NCBI RefSeq assembly: GCF_029873635.1
Contig: NC_080423.1
Coordinates: 101,618,991 to 101,682,990 of the forward strand
DNA: 64,000 nucleotides
Origin: Malania oleifera
Lineage: Eukaryota > Streptophyta > Magnoliopsida > Santalales > Ximeniaceae
Reading direction: 5' to 3'
This document shows, piece by piece, positions 25,301 through 36,100 of the stretch (position 1 is its first letter; every line of letters starts with the position of its first letter). The notes beneath the pieces are model-generated. The model worked only from the letters and a program-made list of their open reading frames with translations, did not search any database and was not told where the DNA came from. The translations under genes were made by a program, and so were the position numbers.

Positions 25301-27116
25301 CCTCTAAAACCTACCTCTTTTTCTTCATTTCCTGTTATGAACTTCTCCAAAGTCAAGCTCTATTGCCATCTTTAACACATACACTTGATTTTCATTAGAA
25401 CTGTTACCTTCATTACCTCCAAAAACAGTTTTCCTTCAGTTCTTTGGCTCCTCAAGAAATTCCAAACTTCTTTAGGAAAAACTTGTAAATAGATATAAAT
25501 GTAAAGGTTAAAAATTTCACCTATTACCTGAAAAATACCAAATCCTTTTCCTAAGAAAAAATGCATTTGCTTTAGACAAAAAGCCAAATATCAAATATGG
25601 TTTTAAGAGTTGATTTAGATTTATTGCGACCGATGTGATAGGTTCTATAATTGATCTAAATCAAAAATAGCTTGTTGCAGAAAGTCTAAAAGAAGGGAAA
25701 GAACCTAGACGGTCACATCTAGGGATTCCTAAGCAATCACACTCATGAAGAAGGAAACTACAGTGATCTATTTTATGTTTATTCATTCGTAAAATTTCCA
25801 ATGGAGCTACCAAGTTACACCTAGAGCACCAGATCAGAAGTTTAATCACTGAATCATAATTGAGAAATACCATGACACCACAAAGCAAATTAGTGCTAAT
25901 GTCCAGTTAGCATTTGAAGGGTGAGGGCTTCTCCTGCAACAGATGCACCCAGAAGCAACATTTATGATTACTTGAGCAATCATAAGGGTCACTGCCGCAG
26001 TTAATCCAAGAGCCATGGCTGGACTTCTGGGATACGTACATACAGATGGAGAGGAGAACTCAACCTGAGAAACCTGCAGATTCAAAAAGAAAAAAACAGT
26101 TCAAACCAGTAGACGCTACAAGCATTAGTCTCATCATAACACCATGATATTCAGTATATTAATTTTCTTCTTTCCTTATCTTTTTTCCTCTGTACCATTA
26201 GTTTATACTACAAACATCAAAGAATAATATAAAGATGACCAAAAACAGTTCGAACCATTAGATAAATTTAAGCATTAACATTTGTGTATATTACTAACAT
26301 TAGAAATAATCTAAATATGATGTAAGATGGTCTTGGTGCCCAGTTTAGTTTTTTTTTGGGGGGGGGGGGGGGGAGGAGTTGATTCCGTTACTAACCTAAT
26401 GGCCCACTATGAATAATTTTTTTCACTCTGTAAAACACTATCAGTGAACTGGATGATGTCAGAAAACAACATCAAACTGAATAGTGCCATTTATGATTTC
26501 ATTAGCTGGCAGGCTATAGTTTGTGGAAACTGTGGCTTTTGAATCTTCAAAATTTGGGTTTACATTCTATAGTTCAAATAGGGTAAAAAAAAGGATTAGT
26601 TTTAATGACAGATAAGTTACTGGTTATCAAAAACACTGCTTGAAGTTCAGTAAAGCACCTGATGTAAAGTTTTACGTCATTAGAAAAGGCTTGATGTTTG
26701 ACAAGGTTTAGGACTATGAGAATAGGTCAGGTTTGGATTGCAGAATGTCTACCGTAGGAAGAGTGCGGTCATAACACAAGAATTTGATAGCTCATGAAGG
26801 AAAATGCGTTGTCATCGTTAAGCAAATGATAATGCGAAAATTTTTGTGAATCCATAACATGGAACAGACAAGGAATAATTATTCCCAAATTTCACAATGA
26901 GATGGCTATTGCTATCCTATTCCATGTTAATATAAGCTTTTGCAGCAGTAACTTTTATTCTAAATAATTGTATCCCTAATATAAATTTTATCACTTTTCC
27001 TTCTTATTTCATTCTACTCTTAGGAAAAGACATTCCGCAAACCCAATGTAATTGGATTTATATTCAAAGGTTATTTAAGGTTTTGAAATAAGTAGCTGTA
27101 CAAAAGTTAAAAACAA

Positions 27117-27154
<38 letters not shown>

Positions 27155-30100
27155 AATGATGATGATGATATTGAAGAAAGGAGGAAGGAGAAGTTCCAAA
27201 GCATCACACTTACGGTAGATTTGCATCACATGGTCCTTCAAGAGCGTCAATAAGAAATAACATTTCCCTATATTGTTCCTACTTTTGAAGTAAAAGGAGT
27301 TTAAAACATATACATGTAAACATAGTTGCTTATATACTGTTAATTCTCTCCACTTCGCACTTAAGATTAGGTTGCATCACACTCCTACAAGAGCATCAAT
27401 AACCACTACAAAATTCCAATAATTACCCTTACTTCTGACTTCAAGTAGACATGCAGAAAGAATGACAAAAGATTTCCAATGCTAATAACACTAGGACTCT
27501 GGATTGAAACTTCACTCAGACTCAACAAACTACCAATTTCAAGTGGTCAAACAAGACATAAAACTACTAAAGGCCACATGTAAAGGCCAAATAACACAGT
27601 TTTCTTTTATTTTTTATTTTTAATAATTACAACAAGAAGAAGCTTTAAGTACCACTAGGTGGGGTCAGCTATATGAATCGTTTTCCGTTAATTCAAACGA
27701 TCAAGGGCATTTTTCTTGCCCAATCAAGAGCTGTTAAATCCTTCCTTGCTATCTCATTTCATGATATTTTTGGTCTAATCCTACCCCTTCTAGCTCACTC
27801 TTCACTAGTGCACTATTTGACCTACGTTTCTTTATATATATATTTATACAACAACAACAAAACCAAACCTTAGTCCCACTAGGTGGGGTCAGCTATATGA
27901 ATCCTTTTCCGCCAATTAATGCAATCATGGACCATTTTTTTTTATAGATTCAAGGATATTAAATCCTTACTCACTATCTCCTCCCAAGTTATTTTAGGTA
28001 TGCCCCTTTTATACATATATATATATATATAATAAAAGAAGGTATATTAGATTAAGAAAGAGAAGTTACAACCTAAGGGAACAAGAGGTCCACACAAAAA
28101 AAAAAAAAAAAATAGAAACAAAACAAGGAATAATAATAATTATAAATAAAAATAAAAAAATAAAAAATAACTGAATAGTACTCCTAACCAAGAAAACCCC
28201 TTTTAAATCCCTTACTATCATAATTCACTGAACACTTTAAATTTGCTAGCTCCCCTTGACCCTTCTTCGCTTTGTACTTAACCCCATCAAAGCGCATTTC
28301 AACTTGGCTTGTGTTTCAAATGCCCAAAAGCCCCAAATCATCTAAGCCATCCCTCCCTAATCTTATCTTCTACTGATGTTATGCCTAACTTATTGTGAAT
28401 AAGTTCGTTCCTCAAATTATCCTTTAGTGTTATACCACTCACCCATCCTAGAATTCACAGACAACTTTAATTTTTTTTGCTTATGTTGTTTCTTAATTGC
28501 TCAACGCCTTTTTTTAATTATAGAAAAAAAGAAAAAATAAATTATTAACAGAAGAAGAGAAGAAAAAAAGGGACGATAAAAGAAACCTATTATGCAATGA
28601 AAAGAAATGGCTGGATGTGTGGAGATCTTGGTAATATATGTTGCAACTAAATATTGATCGAAAAAAGTGTACTAATCTTTGACCTTGACAACCTACAGTT
28701 TTTTTACCCCAAGGGATGTAGAAAGCCACAACCCTGCCTGCAAAGCCTCGTATTCTGCATCATTATTTGTTGCAGTCAACTCCAACCTCAATGTATATGG
28801 TACTTCAGCCCCATCGGGTACTGTGAGAATTAACCCTACACCTCGACCATTGCTATTAGACGATTCATCCACGTGCAGTGTCTAGCACAAGTGTTTTCAA
28901 TGTCTTTGAAAGTTTCTTTGGCAATGAAGTTGGCTAAGACTTGTGCCTTAATTGCTCGCCTTGGCTTGTAATGGATATCGAACTCCCCAAACTTGACTGA
29001 CCATTTCATCCTTTCTGATAACTCCAAGCATTGTAGAGTTTGTCTAAAAGACATGTTAGTCAACACCGTGACTCTGTGGGCTTGGAAGTACAGTCTCAGT
29101 TTCCTAGCTGAAGATAAGACTGAGAAGGCAGCTTTCTCTGCTAACGAATAATTGATTTCAGCCCCCTACAAAACCTTGCTTATGTAGTATATTGGTTTGT
29201 GTTGTCTACCCTCTTCCAGAACGAGGGCAAAACTCACTGCATTGCGGGTAAAAGCCAAGTATAAGTACAAATCTTCTCTTGCAACTGCCTTGGTCAAAAG
29301 AGGTGGAGAGTCGAGGTATAGATTTAGTTGTGCAAAATATTTATCGTGTTCTTCACCCCATTCAAACCTTCCAGATTTCCATAATTCTTTGAAGAATGAT
29401 AAGCGCTTATCCTTGAGCAAGAGACAAACCTGCTAGTGATGCCTCTTTTCCAAGGAGGACTTGCACATCTTTGTTGGTTTGTGGGGTACGCATTTCCATT
29501 AAGGTCTGGATTTTATCAGGATTTACCTCTATCCCCCCGTGGGTCACCATGAATCTCAAGAATTTTTCCAACATTGTTGTGCATTGATAATTTCACATAC
29601 AATATAAGATGGATAAGCATGTCTTTTTGAGTTTGTTGGTGTTGTATTAATGAAGTAGCTAGAAGATGAATTGTGTTGTTGAATAATTTAGCGGAGTAAT
29701 TTTTCCCTTCTCCCCACCTCTCTCATCATGTTCTTCTGGTTATTTATTTATTTTTTATTCATCTAATTCATTTACTGGAACCTTTACGGATGAGCAAAGC
29801 AGCAAAACAAACTAGGATCAGATAAGAGTTGGGAGCCAGCTGACCAGGAGACAAGTTATAAAACCGCAAAGCATCAAATATAAAGGAATGAAAGGGCAGC
29901 CTGAGCCCAACTTTGAAATAATCAGTATATAAGCAAATCTCATCTGAACCTGGCTGAAGAGCCGATTCAAAACTGGAGGGTAGCCGAAGATGAATAGAGT
30001 CTGGGATAAAATATAAGGTACACAGACAGCTCAAGTCATCTTGAGTTAAGCAAGACTTGGCATTCCTCACGTCAACTAGGATAGAAGATTGAGCCTAGAA

Positions 30101-33100
30101 GGTTCCATTACAAAGGACAATAGGATGCTAGAGAGAGAATAGCAACAGAATTAACATCTTTATCCGTTGAAGGAATCAAAAAGAAGATTCTTGAAAAGTT
30201 TCGAAGAACATTCAAGAACACGCAAAGAAAATTTTAAGTATAATCAAGAATATTTGAAAAAAAATCAAAAAATATGCAAAAAAACAACCAAGAACATTCA
30301 AATGAAGATTCAAACATTCAAAACATAATTCAAAGAAAAGGAGAAAGCAAAGGAGAGAATGAGGGAACATACCTCAAGAGCAGCCTCTTCTTTCCAAGTG
30401 TGAGGAATGAGGATGGGAATAGAGCTATTTTAAAATAAATAAATAAACTCTAAAGGCTCAATTAAAGCCAAAACAACTCGGAAAAAGGGAATATGGCTCG
30501 AATTGAGCCAAAAACCGCTAAAAAAGGCTCGAATTGAGCTGCTCCACTAAAAACGACTTGGATTGAACCAAAACCAGCTACAAGTAGCTCGGGTTGAGCC
30601 GAACTTCACAAGAACGGCTTGGATTGAGCCAATAAGCCATGATCGCAACTCAAATTTAGCCAAGCTTCACGAAAAAGGCTTGGATTGAGCCGAGCATTCT
30701 CAAAATAGCTTGAATTGAGCCAAGCGTCCCGAAAATGACTCCGATTGAACCGATTCACCGAAAATGGCTTGAGTTGAGCCAGTCGTCCAGAAAGCGGCCT
30801 GAATTGAGCCAAACATCATGAAAACAGATCGATTGAGCTGATACATCGCAACAACGGCTCGAATTGAGCCAAGCTTCTCTAGAACGGCTTAAATTGAGCC
30901 ATGCTTTTCTAAAACGGCTTAGATTAAGCCGAATACACCTCGGGCGGCTTAGAATAAGCCGAATCATCTTAAAAATAGCTCGAATTGAACCAAATGAGCC
31001 TAAACGGCTTGGATCAAGTCCAAACTATCCAAATGGCTAGAGTAGGGCCAAAATTTTCTACACGATCAGGCATCTCTAGGTACTCTCGAGTCAAGGAAAA
31101 TATAATTAAAAACTCGAGCGTAAAGGTAGGGGAGGGGGGACTTGATATAGCCAAGATTAATAGGGCACATTAATAAGAAGACCAAGATCGAGGCACCCTC
31201 ATTATTTCCCAATAAATATTTTTAATGGGAAATGTAACCCCCTACCATCACAATAATTGACCAACAAATATCGAATTCAACAGAGGAATGTCTCTCACTA
31301 CTATAAAAGAGCCACTCCTAGAAGAGGTAAGACACCTCACCCTCATCCATTTCTTATTGCTGCGATAATCCTATCCTCCTACATTCCCTGACTTAGGCAT
31401 CAAAGTGATCCCCCGGAGTACACCAAAGGTCCTCCAAGCCTCTCTTGTTCGATTCTTTGCAGGTGCTCAAGGTCAAAGATCAATCTACATTTTTTGGTCA
31501 ATTTTTGGCTGCAACAATATTAAATTCATAAAAGGTGAGGAGGACAGTGTGTTCATTGAAGAGGAAATAAAAGAAAAATGGCCAAATTATGGCATGGGCT
31601 TTACAATAAGGATGGCTGGCAATTAGCAGTTCTTTTATGCCCTGATCATTGGCGATAGCGATTCTTTCTTGAAGAATGGGATTTTGTAGGGCCATCATGG
31701 ATGATAGAAAGATCTCTTGCTTCACACAAGAGATGATACAAGGCTCTGCAATAGAAAGCTAGCTGGACACGGATCCTTATTTATTACAATAGAGGCAAAT
31801 GCTCATATATGGATAACTAAACAGTTGAAGGTATTCTTGTACTACAAAGAGGGCCATCCTTGGGTAAGAACCAACAAAACTTCTATCTACTCACTGCTAA
31901 TAAGATTGTTGATGAATACAAAGGTCAGTTTTATTAATAAAAAAGATTCCCCAATTGGGAGGAGTCCATTTAGTAAGATACCAAAAAGGGTAGAAACAAC
32001 AAGGCAGCAGAGGCTGCTTAAAACGATGGAATAATTGTTGAGAGGTGACCACCATATGAGGATACACCAGTTAGCAGAAGCCCTAACGAACCATGAATTG
32101 GTGTGAACGTTCCAAAACATGGTACCTTTCCATTCTAGAAAGCTAAATCTAGTGACCCAAAGTTTACTTCAATATCTTTCAAATAAACTATTTATTAGTT
32201 AACATGGAGAATTATCACATTATAGTTCTATTTTCAGTCATTATTCATCATTTCACAAAAGAAAATATGTTCAAGATTCAAAACACCTCAACATCCTTTC
32301 TAATTATGCATTGTTCACCAAAATATATCCAAAAGTATACACAACCCCTAATGCTACACATTACAGGGCATATCATATATGGGAACAATCCACACTCTAG
32401 GTGACTTAGTATTTAAACATAGATTTAATACTGACTTAGTATTTAAACATAGATTTAATACTATATATTATATATTCTATAAATGCATTTACCCCATGTT
32501 TGGAAAATTGGATTTTGGACCTTAGATTTAGATTTGTGTGGATTTTGACAAATGGAATATAAAATCGTACTAAGTTTCGTCCAAGTCCACACAAGTCTAA
32601 GTCCAAATCTTGAAAACCATGCCCCCAAACACAACCTTAGTATTATTTAGCAATCAAATCAAGCTTAATCAAGTAGAGCTCAAGTTCAACCATTTTAAGA
32701 ACGATTGAGTTTAAGTAAAGTTTTGAATTCAAAATTCTCGAGTCAAGTTGAGTTTGAGTATCCCCCTATGTTGATTCAACTCAACTCGAAATATATCCCT
32801 ACTTACACCAACAGCCCCACACCCTACTATCTCTAGGAATGTGCTCCCTGCTTGTAAAAGATTTTTCATATTGTGCCAAATTCTCAAGCTAGTTCTATTA
32901 ACATGACCATCAATAAGAAAAACAAATGAAAAGCCAAATGATGATAAACAACATCAGCCAACCAAAAACATTGCGTTAGTGGATGAAATCTTAAGAAGGG
33001 TTAGAATGGGCAGTTCCCACTTCCTAAGAGCAAGCTTTCAAAGGAGATCGTAAAAGGACCCAAATCAAATAATCTATCCATAACTAGGATGAAGATTGTG

Positions 33101-36100
33101 TGAAACTAAAGGAAGGACCAAACCAAGTGACGTTGAAGAATCAAACAATGAATTGTGGTCAAGAGGTGAAGTGCCACTTGAACCTAGAGCTAGCTAGTTT
33201 TCCTAAAAAATATTAAGGCAAAACTTGACACTAGTGGTACAGGGTTGTTTCTTTGCGAACCAGTGTCAAATTGAGATAAACATGATTACTAGTCATGACT
33301 TCTATTAAATAACCACTTTTACCAAAAAGCTTAAGCTGTTAGGTTGAGCGCCCAACAACGTATATCAAGCTTTAACACTCCCCTACACGTGCAACCCAAC
33401 AGCATGTGGAGAGAGTAACACATAATAGAGTTAACCCATTACAAGAAATACAATAATTTTTTTAAACACCACATAATAAACGCAGGCAACAAGACTAGAA
33501 CCCAGGACCTCCTAGTAACCAACTCTAATACCATGTTAGATTATCACTTTACCTAAACGCTTAAGCTGTTAGGTTTTGGACCAAAAATGTATATCAAGCT
33601 CTAACAACCTCAAAATAACATTGGTCAAATTTGACTAGTAAGATAAATTGTTAAGAGGGAAACAGCCTGGATCACCTGCCAAGGCCCCTACCCTAAATAA
33701 TTGCCCAATGATAAAGGAGGAACAGGAGAAAAGACAGCCAAGAGACTTATGTGGATGCATCCACCTTTGAAAGAGTGTGTAACATCTCATTGATCAAGCA
33801 TCCCAGTTAACAGTGAGGGGTCGATCGATATACCAACACTACCAAATGTATAAATGCATTGATAGGAGTCATTCCACCTTTATAGGGAAGCATTGATGAA
33901 AGCAATGGTGGACCAAGGTGTAAGCAAGAATGTCAATTTGACTGCTTTAGTAATGCAGACATTAATGAGAATCCAATGAGATTAGGATAAAAGGCATAAT
34001 CGGTGGACAATCTCTACTAACCCTAGTTGGTTCAATGGGATGCAAGAGGTTGGGTTGACCAAATATGTTGATTGATTCAAGAATGTAAGGTGACCTTGCT
34101 TTTTAAGGATAAGAAAGTGTGAAAAGGCATCGAGCTAATGTTTGTGCACCAAGTGCTACAATGCTAAAATAGTCAATATATGACCAAATGAGTGACAACC
34201 TTTCAATGAAAGGGTACTTGTGCCCAAAACAAACACAAATGGGTAAATAGAGAAAACCTCGAGCATGAGACAATACTCTCTTAGGAAATTAGGCAAAATA
34301 GCCTCCTAATTTCGAGAGAAGAGATGCCTCCTCAAAAAATGGGTCACAATGAGTAGCTTTCCCCAGTGACTAATAACAAAAATTATGGTCTAGGAAAAGT
34401 TGTAAGACCGTGTATTGGGAGCCAACATTGGTCGCTACAATAGCCTAGATAGGAAAATCAACAACGAAATCCTCCGCAAGCGTGATCATGACTATAACAT
34501 TCCTAAGGCAGTGATATTCCATGTCAAGCTCCAAGAAAGGTATAATGATTTAGACAATGTCTTGAAGAGGAGCTTAGTGAAATAGGCATGTTTGTGAATA
34601 TGCCGATTCCAGCACTTGCACAAGTTGCAAAATACTAATTTGCTAAGAACTAATCGCATGAAAAATAAAACCCCATGAAGCTTCACTTTTTTTCTACAAG
34701 ATAGGAGTCTGACCATGCTTGCGCATCTTAGGTAGAGGACAAAGAATGCCTCCTTTCAAGGGAGCTCAATCAAACATAAGTTACCACTCTATGTGCCAAC
34801 AAATAGTCTTAGGCAGATGATTTCTATGGGATGTAAGTCTAATAACTCCCAAAAGATAGTAACAAATGCATGCAAATATTTTCTCAGCCCGATGCAATCG
34901 CATAAGGGAGCTTGACCTAAAGACCCACTAATCTTGCAGGTAAAAATTTTGATCTTAGAGATTGGATGATGCAGAGGGAATGGGTTGTTGCTTAATGAAC
35001 AAAAGCTATTCTGAGGATAATAGGCTGATCTTCCCATAAGCTCACGTGCTGGAAGGTTTAGCACCTCAATGCTAGCTCTTCGCCACTTATGCTCCAAGGG
35101 TTGTTGTTTGCCCATTAAATCAATACATGCACCGACTTCAAAACATTGTGAAACAATTTGGGTTGGTAAAATTCATTATTTGCAATTATTAAAGAATGTG
35201 AAAACATTTTTTCCTCGTAGTAGTATCTAACATTCTCAGATTCCATCAGAAGTTGTCCTTTTTTGTTGGACAGCTTCCTCAAGTATTTCAATTAAAGTTA
35301 ACTTGCAAAGGGGAAGGGGTTGCATGTTGTTGTTGGTGTTTTTTGTGCAAAAAATATGTTGAAACATGGGACCATCTTTTGTTTCATTGCTTTTTTTTTT
35401 TTATCAGCAAAGAAAATTTAATATTAGAAAAAGCAAGGCATTAAGGGGATGTCGACCAAGAACAGGGAGAACAACAAATAACAAAAAATACACTAGTTAG
35501 GGAAGAACATCAAGGAAAATCAAGAATAGCAGGGAAATCCCTCTTGGGCCTCCCACTATGCCAACTAGAGATTATAGACATCCAGTTCTCCAAGACAGTC
35601 TGCATAGAAGAAACCGTCCCCTCGAAAACCCTTCTTTTTCTTTTTTTTCCGAACTGCCTAAAATATAGCAAGGGGGATAAGGGAAAGAGCCTTCCTTTTG
35701 GTCTTGTTGGAGGGGTTCCCTTTCCAAGCCCAAATCTCACCCTCAACCGAAGCTACCTTGACTCATTTATGCTTAACCATGGAAACAACCAAGCTCCAGA
35801 GATTCCTGGTCCAAAGGAAGTGGTATTTTCTCTTTTTCGGCATGCATTAGGTAGTGCCAAAAACTGTGTACAAACTTAAATGTGAGATGCAAAATTTGGG
35901 AGGCGTGGGAGTAGGTTGGGGTGGCATGCTATTCCTCCTCACTTGATGTGGAACCTTAGGCTTGAAAATGTAATAATCCTATGTTTGGAAAGGTCTGGGA
36001 TTTGGATTTGTGTTGGATTTGGATAAGATGCAATGTAAAATTGCAATGAAATCCATCCAAATTCACCCAAATCCAAATCTAAAATCCGAAATCCATGCTT

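Larger units (their letters stand above)
19703..25870 (-). other. DUF1218 gene intron 2 (6.2 kb)
   Basis: The intron begins GTATTT after the exon 2 end at 25871 and ends TTAATGCAG before exon 3. It holds a TRIM-like terminal repeat fragment (about 20845-20912), an LTR-type sequence (about 21840-23155), a LINE fragment (about 23160-23790) and two SINE-like copies (about 23826-23960, 24165-24310). The remainder (19703-20840, 20920-21830 and 24320-25870) is AT-rich with no recognised gene. Confidence 0.85.

Noticed and set aside
30606-30967. Decapeptide-repeat protein on the minus strand
   Set aside because: The 30-bp minisatellite unit is a multiple of three, so any frame through it repeats. 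Frames are short and start at arbitrary Met codons.
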